A stretch of DNA of 64,000 bases from Cokeromyces recurvatus (taxonomy: Eukaryota > Mucoromycota > Mucoromycetes > Mucorales > Mucoraceae), in contig NW_026251391.1 of NCBI RefSeq assembly GCF_025118155.1, positions 561,501-625,500 on the forward strand, written 5' to 3'. The position numbers and the translations under genes are program-made. Shown piece after piece: positions 11,983-23,262 of the stretch; within the stretch, counting starts at the first letter, position 1; the number at the start of each line of letters is the position of its first letter. The notes beneath the pieces are model-generated. The model worked only from the letters and a program-made list of their open reading frames with translations, was not told the origin of the DNA and did no database searches.

Positions 11983-12375
11983 ATGAGTCGAGAAGTTCAT
12001 ATTCCATATTTAAGTGAAGACGAAAAAATATTTCTTAATACAGCAGCTACTTTTAGTCAAGCTAGAAGAATGTCAACTACACTAGTAGATAATCAACATT
12101 CATTAACAAGACCACCAAGTATAGAAAACAGTAATAATCGTCGTCACCAAGTTGTTTCTGTTTCTTCATTATCGTTTTTATGGAAACGTAGAGGCTCTTC
12201 ATCTTCTTCTGTAACTACAACATCATCTGCTGGTTCATTTGATCATACAATGTCTGTTGAAGAAGACTATCTTATCCAACAACAATCGCCTAAAGCAAAA
12301 GAGTTAGAATCATTAATCTTTGAACAACCTCAAAGAACGGTGAGGTTAAGCTTGACTCCGCACTGTGCCATTTAA
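11983..12375 (+). CDS. Hypothetical protein, 130 residues
   Basis: Single-exon reading frame starting MSREVHIPYLSEDEKIFLNT and ending VRLSLTPHCAI. Not recognised. The middle is Ser/Thr/Asn-rich, with a possible basic phosphosite patch (FLWKRRGSSSSS). Ends are less biased: SEDEKIFLNTAATFSQARRMS and QRTVRLSLTP look like short conserved motifs in an otherwise disordered protein. Codon use and composition are unlike the homopolymer junk around it, which supports a real gene. It may be a small regulatory phosphoprotein; that is inference only. Confidence 0.5.
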   Translation: MSREVHIPYLSEDEKIFLNTAATFSQARRMSTTLVDNQHSLTRPPSIENSNNRRHQVVSVSSLSFLWKRRGSSSSSVTTTSSAGSFDHTMSVEEDYLIQQQSPKAKELESLIFEQPQRTVRLSLTPHCAI

Positions 12376-13502
12376 AAGAAAAAAAAAAGCAAAATGAATA
12401 CCTACCTCTTTTAATTCCTCATGTACATACATACAAACAAGCACACACATACACACACACGTATACATATATAGAGTAGTCCTTTTAATAGTAATCATAT
12501 ACTCATTCCTTTAATATATTAATTTTTTTTTCAACTCCTTTCCTTTAACCCTTAAACCCCTTCTTTTGGCTGATCTTTAATGCTAAATAAAGTAAAGAAT
12601 ACATATTTATAGTGAACACGAGATATCTTATAGCTTCCCCCCATTAGATCAATAAATTTATATACGTGAACATGAGACAGAGTGAGTGAAAGATAAAAGG
12701 AGGTAAAAGAAGATGATTTTATGAGAAATAATCATGTTTGCTGTTTCAAAGTAAATGGCTGAATTCATTAAGGTTTAATATATGTAACAGATTAAAATTT
12801 ATGCGTTCATTTTTTTTTTTTTACCGCCATCTTCCATTCAATAATACAACCTTAAGAAAGTTATTTCAACATCCTTAAAGGATTCATAACATATATTAAA
12901 TATTCTGTTTTATCTCCTTATTATACTCTTTCTGTTTAATACACCTTCTATGTTTATTTTTTTTCCTTTTCATTGGCTGATAAAGTTCAGGTAAAAATTA
13001 ACAAAACCTAAATGATAGGCTTCTCTTTCTCTCTCTCTTTTTCTCTATTTTTTTTTTTTTTTTTTTTTATATATCTAGACTACTGTTCATATATCATCGA
13101 GAAAAAAAAATATAATAATGCAAACTTAAACATACTTTTGTGGAGTTAAAAAAAAAATAATAATTCGTGACCGTCATTGAAACAATAATGCTTATTGGGC
13201 CATCCTAGAAATACTAATGTTTTTTTTTCAACATCACATATTCACTCTATTTCGTATTTTTATTTTTTATTTTTACTTTATTTTTTAATTTTTTTTTTTT
13301 TTGAGTTGCGTATTGACGATTATCTCAATACTTTCAACACATCTACAGAGTCCACTGTAACTATAACTTTTATTTAAAAAAAGTTAATTCTCATACTTAA
13401 TGTCCATTTATACATTTATAAAAGAATAATCATTCAAAAAGTAGTTTAGCATTTTATTAAAAGCATCTCTTTTATCGATTTAAAGAAAAAAAAAAAATAA
13501 TA
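12376..13502. other. 1.1 kb non-coding stretch
   Basis: No gene supported. Contains CA/TA-rich repeats near 12430-12470, a CT-rich and T-rich tract at 13020-13070 and A/T runs. The right end is the SPT6 promoter. Confidence 0.6.
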
Positions 13503-16500
13503 ATGGCTAAAAGTGACGACGAAGAGTCAATGACATATGAAGAAGAGGATAACTTTACTCATGATTCGGATGAAGAAGGTGAAGACATTGGTTATGGTCG
13601 AAAAGGGAATCCAATCGATGATGATGACGATGAAGAAGAAGAAGAGGAAGAGGATGAAGAAGAAGCTCGAAAAGTAAAGGGAGAAGTAATTACTATTATA
13701 CATTATATTTAACTTTTTTTTTTCTTTTTTAAAATAGATTGCTGAAGGTTTCATTGTGGACGATGAAGAAGAATCTGACGCTTCTGATGAAGTAACTGTT
13801 CGTCGTAAGAAAAGAAAGAAGGTTGACGACTGTAATGATCCTAAAAAAAACACGTTCATTATTATTTCTTTTCTTAAAAAAAATAACCTTTTCTTTTTAT
13901 TTATTTTTTTTTATAGATGATGAAGATCTGGATGAAGAAGATTTAGAATTATTAGAAGAAAATACGGGTATCAAAATTAATCGTTCAACTGGTGTAAGTT
14001 ATTTGATAACAATGATATATCATAAAATTTACACTTTTTTTTTGGGGGGAAATATAGCCAAAATTAAAACGTCTTAAACGTGGACGTGAAGAGCAAACCT
14101 ACAAGAAAGCTAAACGTTCTGATAATATCTTTTCTGACGAGGATGAAGAAGCAGAAGATATTGCTGAAAGTACTTCTCGCGATGTTCATCGTCATGATCA
14201 ATATGAGGAAGAATATGATAATAGAGCAAGTTATAGACATCGTGATACCTATGATGATATGGGTGACTTTATTGCTGATGAAGATGAAGATGATTTAAAT
14301 GAGGTCTTGGGTGGTAGTGGCCCAAATCGTGGTTATGCTGATGACCGTGGTGGCCGTGGAAGAGTCAATAAGGATATGATGAATATTTTACCTGCTGGCA
14401 TAAGTGAAGAGTAAGTGGGTCTATTTTTTTTTTCGTTTTATTTTTTTTTTTTACAGATTATATTTTTAAATATAGTGTCCTTGTTGATATGTATGATATT
14501 TTTGGCGATGGTGGAGATTATGAGTGGGCATTGTATGATGATGAGGTAATATATATAAATAGAGTTGTATATACATATTAGAAATGTGCATCCTATTAAT
14601 TATTATTATTTTGTATTAAAAAGGAGAATGAAGCAACAAAAGAACGCGAGCCTCAATTGGCAGATATATTTGAACCTAGTGAACTTGCTGAGCGAATGAT
14701 GACAAAAAAGGATGAAGAAATTCGTTCACGTGATGTTCCTGAGCGTTTACAAATGCGTTATGAAGGTTTCAACAAGCCTTTTGAACAGGCTACAAATGAT
14801 GAAGTTCAAGAAGAAGGCGCCTGGATTGCTCGTATTATGGCTAATCATCGTGGACAAGAGCAACCCACAGATCAATTTACTTCTGCTGTTGCTTACGTCG
14901 TAAGCTTTTTTACTCGTGAATTCCTTGAAGTACCTCATATTAAAGATCATCGTCGTGATTATTTTACCGAAATAGACAAAGCAACAGGCCTTACTAAAGA
15001 AATTTTAACCGAAAAAGATCTTTGGGAGATCTATGATCTTGATTTCAAATACCATAGTTTTGTGGATCGTCGTAATACTCTAAAAGAATTTATTGCTAAA
15101 TGTCAAATCGATGACGAGTATATAAATACAATGATGAATCGGGCCGAAAGAGTGGAGGAGATTACAGATTTGACAGATTTCATTAATATGAAGTTTTCAG
15201 ACAAAATTAACACTATGCAACAACAAACACGTGGCCCTAAACGCCCCACAAATAAATCACTCTACGAATTAAGTCGAAACTCAAAGATGCACGAGTTTTT
15301 ACCTCGATTTGGTATTACGGCTAAAGAGTTTGGTTCCAACTTTATGGAGGGAAATCGTCGCCATTTCCCTGAAGATTCAACTGTTGATCCTGTTGTGGAA
15401 GCAGATATGTATACAGATCAAAGCTTTTCTGATGCTCAAAAGATTCTCAAGGCATGTCGTTCTGTTCTTGCACAGGAAATTTCTTATGATCCTCAAGTTA
15501 GAAAGGCAATGCGTAAAGACTTTGAGTCCTATGCTATCATTAGTGTCAAACCTACTGAAAAGGGATATAATGTGATTGATGAGCTTCATCCTATGCATCC
15601 CTTCAAATTCTTGACAAACAAGCCAATTACAGAATTCAAAGATGGACAATTCTTACATATCTTGAAGGGTGAAGATGATAACTTGTTAAAGGTGAATATC
15701 AATATTAGTGATTACTCTGCTTGGTTTGATAGAATTTGCGAATTCTATATCTCTGATGGCTATAGTGATTCAGTACAACAATGGAATGAACAGCGTAAAC
15801 AAATTATTGAACAAGCACTCAAGGAGTATTTGATGCCCTTAATGTCTAAATATGTTCGTGAAAAATTGCGTATTGAAGCCCAAGAAGCTATCTGTCAAGC
15901 CTCCTTTAATAGTCTTTACAACAAAATTAATGTAGGTCCCTTTAGAGGCCCTGAATCGCAATTTAAGAGCTCCTTACCTCGTGTTATCACTGTCTCCTCG
16001 GGTAATGGGGGTAATAAGGATCCAATCGTTGCTGTCTTTGTGAATCAACGTGGTAAAGTGTTGGATCAGATTGAAGTACCCAACTTGAAGGATGATCGTT
16101 ACTGGAAGGAAATGTCTGATTTTATCAAATCCAAGAAAGCAAATGTCTTGGGCATTGCTGGCTATAATGCAGAGACGCGTCGTGTTATTAAACACATGCA
16201 GACCATGATTAGTGAAATTAATCAATATAACGAGCAAAATGGCATATCAAAAATGGATATGGTTGTTGTAGATGATGAAGCTGCTCGTCTTTACAAGAAT
16301 TCACGTCGTGCTCAAGAAGAATTTGCTGATTTTTCAGAAACAATGCGTTATTGTGTCTCACTTGCTCGTCGTTTACAAAGCCCCGTTTGGGAATATGCTG
16401 GTTTAGGACGCGATCTGTTAGCCATTCATTATCATGATCTTCAACATTTAGTACCTGAAGATACCCTCTTTTCTTACTTGGAGCGTGCTCTGATTAGTGT

Positions 16501-18097
16501 TGTAAATGATTTAGGTTTTGATATTAATGCTGCTATTCAAAATAGTTATCTTGCAAGTGCATTGCAATACGTCTGTGGCTTTGGTCCACGTAAAGCTCAG
16601 AGCATTCTCAAAAAAATTGAGGCCACAGGTGAACTTGAAAGTCGTACAGCTCTTGTTCTTCGCAAATTGACCCCGGCAAATACCTTTATGAATTGTGCTA
16701 GCTATCTTCGTATTCGTGATATCGATGGCGCTGACATTTTAGATGATACTCGTATTCATCCACAAGATTATGAACTAGCTCGCAAGATGGCCGCTGATGC
16801 ACTTGAAATTGACGAGGATGAAATGGATGATTATGATTCAAAGGTAGCTGTGGTTACTCGTGTTATCAAGGAATATCCTGATAAATTAAATGATTTGATT
16901 CTAGATGATTATGCTGTCGTCTTACGTAAGCAATACAATGCCCCTAAACGTCAAATTTTGGAGCATATCAAATTAGAACTTCAAGGCCCCTACCACGATC
17001 GTCGTCAACGATATAGTCGTCCTACAACTGAAGAGGCCTTCATTATGGTAACAGGTGAAACTCGTCAAACACTTAGCGAGGGCTTTATTATCCCTGCTAT
17101 GGTTGTTGCCATTCGTGGAAAATTTGCCAATTGCGTACTTGATTCTGGCCTTGAAGGTATGATCTACATAGACAATGTAGCAGATGAACGAATCATGAAT
17201 GTGAGTGATGTCTTGCAAGTAGGACAGACGGTAAACTGTAAGGTGCTTCGTATTGATCGAGACAAATTTATGGTTGATTTGTCCTGTAAACCTTCAGATA
17301 CGAAACCAGGATCTGATTTCAATCTGCGCAAGTTACCAGAGGATCCTTATTATGATCGTGTTGAGGAAACGAAAGAACGTGAAGAACATCGTGCAAGCAG
17401 TCGTCGAAAACAAGCTCGCTCTACACGAGTGATTAAGCATCCTCTCTTTAGACCTTTTAATCATATTGAAGCAGAGGAATACTTGTCCACACGTCAACGT
17501 GGTGATATCGTCATCCGACCTTCCTCTCATGGCTATGATCATATTGCAATTACATGGAAGGTAGATGATGATATCTATCAACATGTGGATGTGGTTGAAG
17601 TTAAAAATAAAAATGATATTCATGCTCCTGCTCGACTCAAGATTGGCAATTATACGTTTGAAGACCTAGATGAATTAATCGTTACCTATATTGAAGCTGT
17701 GGCACGTAAAGTAGAAGAACTGATGGCCCATCCTAAATACCGTCCAGGCGGTATTCGTGCATTAAACGATCATTTAACAGCACAGACGCAAGCCAATCCA
17801 AAGATGTCTGCCTATGGTTTTGTCAAAGTGAAAAACCTGGTTATTTTGATTTAGGTTTCAAATTAAGCGTTCGTGGTCCTCCAATGCGTTGGGTAAAGGA
17901 TTTTTTTTTTTTTTTTGAATACTATTTAACTTTCTCTCCTTTCCCCTTTTTTTTTGTAGGTTGTTCGTGTTTTACCTGATGGATATCGTTTACGTGACGT
18001 TTCATACCCTCAAGTAGATGATTTGATTAATGGATTTAAACATATTCAAGTAGCAGAAGCTCAACGTCACAAAAAGAGAAGCATGAATAGATATTAA
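13503..18097 (+). CDS. SPT6: Transcription elongation factor and histone chaperone Spt6, apparent frameshift near the end
   Basis: Binds RNA polymerase II and histones during elongation, in the nucleus. Exons: 13503-13685, 13738-13831, 13917-13993, 14058-14410, 14476-14545, 14624-17892 and 17960-18097; about 1,390 residues if repaired. Order: acidic N-terminus (long Asp/Glu run), an Iws1-binding-like segment around VDMYDIFGDGGDYEWAL, helix-turn-helix core, YqgF-like domain (DPIVAVFVNQRGKVLDQIE), helix-hairpin-helix (VCGFGPRKAQSILKKI), S1 domain (RGKFANCVLDSGLEGMIYID) and tandem SH2 (FNHIEAEEYL, RGDIVIRPSS). At 17817-17824 the frame breaks: GGTTTTGTC carries four T where five would keep frame into CQSEKPGYFDLGFKLSV. 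Without it the protein ends early in VKNLVILI. Downstream exon 7 is intact, so a sequence error or recent deletion is likely. Confidence 0.95.
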
Positions 18098-18269
18098 ATT
18101 AATAATAATAAGAATACACTCTCACATTACATGAATGTATAAATTATTTCATTTTTACTTGAAAAAAAAAATATCAATAAATAAATATATACACACATTT
18201 TTTATTATTATTATTATGTAATTTGAAAAAAAAAAAAAAAAAAAAAAAGAGAGAATGCTGCTGTGATTC

Positions 18270-18932
18270 TTAATCTGTCCAACGGTGACCACAAGCTCTA
18301 TTACCACAAACATAGAATAAAGTCATTTTCGCATCTGCACGTCTCGAAGAAGATTGAAAGAAGACAGCTTCTGGATAGCCACAAATTGCGCATTGAATGT
18401 TGGCACGAGGCTAAAGACGAGTTGATTACTTTTTAACTCAATTATTTTTTTTAAAAATATATATATATATATATATGCATATATGTATGTATATAGAGTG
18501 AGTGGGGGGGAAGAGAAAACTTACAAGAGTTGGATCTGTGCTCAAATCAGTCAACATCATTGTTTGTTCTCTACATTTTTTTTTTTAGAAAAAAAAAAAA
18601 AAAAAAAAGATAAGTAATCAATCTAAAAAAAAAAGAGAGAGAGAGAAAAAGAAAAACTCTTCTATTCTCCCATTCTGTTATACTAAATATTCATACGAAG
18701 GTCCATGCATAATTTCATGTCGATAAACACAAAGATTTTCTGCTTCTTCACTATATGAGCAATTTCGACATGCAAATAATAATTTTCGTTGAGCTTTATC
18801 TTCTCTTGGGTATAATAAGTTATTGCTAAAATATACATATGCATGTATGTATTTTCTTTAAGAAATCTAAACTCAATGTAGTTGAATTATTAACGATGAT
18901 TACCATTCTAAACAATATTTAAAAGTAGCCAT
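18270..18932 (-). CDS. RPB9: RNA polymerase II subunit Rpb9
   Basis: Small zinc subunit of RNA polymerase II that affects start-site choice, fidelity and TFIIS-dependent cleavage. Four minus-strand exons: 18932-18904, 18825-18697, 18570-18525 and 18410-18270; they join in phase to give 114 residues, the family size. First zinc ribbon: [16 protein letters not shown] then [14 protein letters not shown]. Linker [12 protein letters not shown] is close to the family DIGSDPTLPRS. Second ribbon: [20 protein letters not shown] and [13 protein letters not shown], with all eight Cys present. Convergent with SPT6 and only about 170 bases from its end. Confidence 0.95.
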
Positions 18933-18969
18933 TGTGGATATGTATATGTGTATGTAAACAAAAAAGAAG

Positions 18970-19012
<43 letters not shown>

Positions 19013-19088
19013 AAAAAAAAACCAAGTTTTAGAACCAGAAGAAAAATGAATAATAAAAAGTCACATCATCAGCAGTATTTTATTAGTA

Positions 19089-19700
19089 TTATTTCTTCCC
19101 TTTAATAATGACAGGAACAAGCCATGACTTTCTAGCTAATAAGTTGAATATAATTATAGAAAATTTCAAATATATCATAGCAAAGAGGCTTATAGTAGCA
19201 CCATATTTTGTTGCTTGATTATACTGTTGTCGAAAGTGTTCAGAAAGACCACCAAAGACAAGCTGTCTATCTATCGTCTGAATTTCCACATCTTTATATC
19301 CTAATTCTATCATTTGTTGTTGGTAGACGTTTGCTGTTATCAAGTTTTGTATTGGAATATGAACTAACTTGGCAATGAGCTGGAAGATATAACGTTGCAA
19401 ATACGATGCATTCTTCAAAAAAAGCGGATTCACAGTTAAATCATAAATTCCAATCATACCGCTACCTTCCTTTTTGTCATCAAGCTTTCCATACACATTC
19501 TTTAAAAAGTCCCAACGTGTATTGAAATGATAAGCTGAGTCAATAGAGATTACATAATCATATCTTTGTGATGGCAATAATAGCGTATTCAAATCATCAG
19601 CAGATCCATGGAAAAGCCTAATCTGTTGATTATTAGTGAATTTCATCTCTCTTACCCTGTCAGTCGCAACTTTCCATTGACTCTCTTCGTTAGTGATGCC

Positions 19701-19764
<64 letters not shown>

Positions 19765-20364
19765 ATTTTAATATGAAATTTATTTTATTTTAATATTAAC
19801 CCTACAACGACTGATGCTTTATATTTCTCTATGCGTATACAAAATAAATATTACAAAATTAGCTCATTGGCATATCTACATAATATTTACTTCATCATCC
19901 TATACTACCTGCTAAGAAAATACAAGAATCACCACATCCAAAGCCAATATCTTTCCTCCATACAGAAAAAAAAAAAAGATGTTGAATATGAGTAATATCA
20001 GTTTAAATAAATGATTATACCTACCTAGAATAGTAGAATAAGGTTGAATATTCAATTTGGTAGTAACTTCGTTCACCAGGTTTTCACAGGCTTCAGGGAA
20101 ACTTAGATTTGGCTTATTCCATAATCCCATATTAAACCATAAAGTCTTGGGTACCATGTTTATATTTGATAAAATAGGTTGTAATACACCATACATTTCT
20201 CCTCCCTTATTATCCTGAGAGAAGTGGATAATAAATAAAACGCCATATGCTGCACCTATTGCATGTAAATAAAGTAATATACTTTTCAAATAGTCTGTTG
20301 TGTAATAGATAATTGGGAAAAGAATACAAATATATCCGATAACAAAATAATGGTTATACGCCAT
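19089..20364 (-). CDS. Membrane-anchored class I SAM-dependent methyltransferase
   Basis: Start taken at 20364 (MAYNHYFVIGYICILF). The upstream ATG at 20409 only adds homopolymer-coded residues. Two to three hydrophobic spans lie in the first 70 residues. Then comes a FPEACENLV segment and SAM-binding motif I split by an intron: STILDIGFGCGDSCIFLA. Later exons give GITNEESQWKVATDR, an acidic/His motif YVISIDSAYHFNTRWDFLKN and GSGMIGIYDLTVNP, followed by a hydrophobic C-terminal segment. The fold call is safe; the substrate is not known. The arrangement resembles fungal lipid or small-molecule methyltransferases. The intron before GIT holds a 59-base homopolymer. Head-to-tail with RPB9, 157 bases apart. 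Confidence 0.75.
19703..19761 (-). repeat. 59-base homopolymer in a methyltransferase intron
   Basis: A59 on the plus strand, so T59 on the coding strand. It ends within one base of the AG acceptor (TTTAG|GGC), so it acts as an extreme polypyrimidine tract. The frame GIT starts right after. Confidence 0.9.
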
Positions 20365-20474
20365 AATATAAAATAAAAGAAAAAAAAATAAAATAGAAAA
20401 AAAAAGCATATTTTACTACAGGACACTCTTTTTTTTATATATATATACACACACATAAAAAGATATATTTTTGT

Positions 20475-23065
20475 TTATTTTATATCTTTCTTTGCATTTA
20501 AAAATGCAGCACCTTCTTCCGCTTCTATTTCAGTTCTTAATTCTTTTAAATTAATCATATTTTCCTCTTGTTCTTTTTTATCATCATCAAAATCATCATC
20601 ATCGCCTATTTCAAAGGAAGATGGAAATGGCTCATCACGGACAGTTTTTTGCTGTTCATCAATTATACTAACTGACTCTATTATATGTTGTTGTTGTTCT
20701 GCTTCAAATGCTTGAAAGGCTGACATGAGTCTATCGTTAATTGTCAAAAATAATTCTACACAATAAAGTCAGTACACAATTAATAGTCTTATACAAGCAT
20801 ACCTAAATGAGAAGGATTAGTTACTTCGGGTATCCTCTGGAGAATGCTGGAATGAGTTTTTTTACATTTATTATAAATGTTATTGAATGTCGTTTTATCT
20901 TTTTGTTCTTCAATATCTTCTAATAGCCCAACATCGTCAAGAGCTTGTTGAATTAATAAAGTGTCGTCCGTATTCTCTTTTACTACTAATTGACTCATCC
21001 TGACGTCTTCTTTGTTGGTGGTATTCTTTGTAACAGCTGCTGCTAAACGTTCTTCTAATGTTAATCGAGCTAAATTATTATTATTGTCTAGCGATTCTGA
21101 TGGTTGTATTTCAATACTGTTATTACGATTCTTTTTCATTTGAGCATTTCTTGTGCAAGTAACCAATAATCCATTATGAATTTCAACCATTTCCTCATCA
21201 TTTGCCTATAAAAATTGATAAATTAGAAAACATCTTTTTAAAAGGAGAGAGAGAGAGAGAGAAAGAGAGAGGATCTTTACAGCAATATTAATATCTATAC
21301 AAGTAATCATCTGGTTCATCTTGATAGAGGCAGACAATGCCATTACACCTGCAATTCCAATTCGAGGATTCTTTGTTAAATCAAGTCGAACTAATGAATT
21401 ATTTTCTGAAAATGATTCTGCCAAAGCAATGGTGCCTATAGCAAGATACAATGAATTAATTAACATAAAGCATTTGTGGTTTTTAAATTCCTTTTTTTTT
21501 TTACCTTCAGTGTCTAAGCCTGTATCTGCTAAACAAAGATCTTGTAAACAGTGATTCACATTTAATGCTTGTTTAATACAGATAATCTAATAATACATTT
21601 ATCATCATTATATGTATTTATATAGATTGTTTAAACTTACACCATCCAAGTTATTGCAAATGGGATTACAACTTATATCAAGTTTGATTAAATGTTGATT
21701 ATACTTTAATGCTTCACCTATCATTGTACATCCTTTTGCATCCATTCGACAATTTCGCATCGATAGAACAGAAAGACGTTGGTTTCGTCGTAATGCTTGA
21801 GCAATATATTGAATACTATCACTCTGACTCAAGTCATTACCGTCTAAATATAACTGTTCTAACCCACCACCCGTGTTGTCATAATCTCGTAACATAACAC
21901 CGATGGTTAATATGACTCCATTCTGACTAAATGAACCTTTGTTATTATTACATATGGATAGTTGCTTTAATGAAGATTCTGGTTTTTTCACATTGGCTGC
22001 AAGCACTTCTAATTGTGATGTACGTAGATTACAGCCATCCAAAATTAAATTAAATAAGGAAGGAGATGAATTCTCATCTTTTAAGGTTGCAGTTGTAATA
22101 TATTGAATACTCCTTTTATCAGGTTGTGTATAAGAAAGATTTAAAGTTGTCAACTGACAGGACTACAATGGATAAAAATAAATTAAATTCGATTTTATTT
22201 ATTTATTTTTTTTGACATACTCTCTCCTTACCCCTTTAATATAAACTGCAATATATTTAAAAGCAATAGTTGTAAGTTTAGAGTTATTTGCTAATTCAAG
22301 TTGGTTAATTCTATCATTTTGTAATAAACTATGCATAAGAATTTTGATAGCCTATATATATATAATAAAGATAGAATGTACTATTTAAATACATGAATAA
22401 TTATTTGCATAGACACATGCTTACATCATCTTCTAATCGACAATTATTAAGAATGAGTTCCTTAATTCCAAAATCGATACACAAGACATCTGCAAGAGGA
22501 GATATAGTATGACGATCTATAGGTTGATTAGTTAAATCTAAACGATTTAAAAACGTAGCTTGAGAATGTGTCTATATATTCATATATATTTATATGTAGG
22601 CATTATTACACATATTAAACAAAACTTTGATTTATATATTACAATTAAAGTTGTAACAAAAGAATCGATTGTAGGCTCCTGCTTATTTCTACAAATCGTT
22701 TCATATAAAGAAAGCAATTGACTTGATGTTTTTATACTAATAGGCTTAGTGGGTTGTTGTAATGTTGATTTATTCAGATCAATTGTCTCATCTTGATTAA
22801 ACTTGTATTCAGTTGTCATGTCATGTATGGGGAAACGTACTCGTCGAATTTCTCTCGGCATTAATTCAGAAGATAAATTGTCATCCTCCCCATTCAGTCG
22901 ACTCGTACTACTACGAAACCCACTGAATAAACTATTTATACGAGAACTATCATTTGAAGCATTATTAAACTTGGAGAACCATGAATTTGATGTATTATGA
23001 TTGTGGCTACTAGCTCCTTTCTTTAATATACTTTTAGGCGAGTATTTATTTGTGTTTGACATCAA
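20475..23065 (-). CDS. PP1-docking leucine-rich-repeat protein (PPP1R37-like)
   Basis: Starts MMSNTNKYSPKSILKKGASS at 23065 and ends AFLNAKKDIK at 20475; at least six exons. Near residue 75 it has RRVRFP, an RVxF-type docking motif for protein phosphatase 1, after the SILKK motif. Then follow many leucine-rich repeats of the RNH1/PPP1R37 kind (LNRLDLTNQPID, ELILNNCRLEDD, LTTLNLSYTQP, LFNLILDGCNL, LEQLYLDGNDLS, LSVLSMRNCRMDAKG, LIKLDISCNPI, LVRLDLTKNP). The C-terminal third is acidic and helical. The RVxF-then-LRR order is that of PPP1R37, so it likely directs or restrains PP1. Exon limits by eye. Confidence 0.78.
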
Positions 23066-23223
23066 ATGAATAAAAGAAGCAATAATTTAATTTAAAAGGA
23101 ACGGACCCATCATTATTATTATTATTATTTTTCAATCCTTTTTTACTCCGATTCTTTATTATTTTATATTCTTGTAGTAGAATTTGTGATATTTGCTGTA
23201 TAATAACAGTATTATAATAGCCA

Positions 23224-23262
<39 letters not shown>

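Noticed and set aside
13195..13377. Plus-strand 60-residue frame before SPT6
   Set aside because: Translation of T runs (Phe/Leu/Tyr) with no sign of selection.
15309..17623. Several plus- and minus-strand frames over SPT6
   Set aside because: All lie in other frames of the large SPT6 exon and show no domain of their own.
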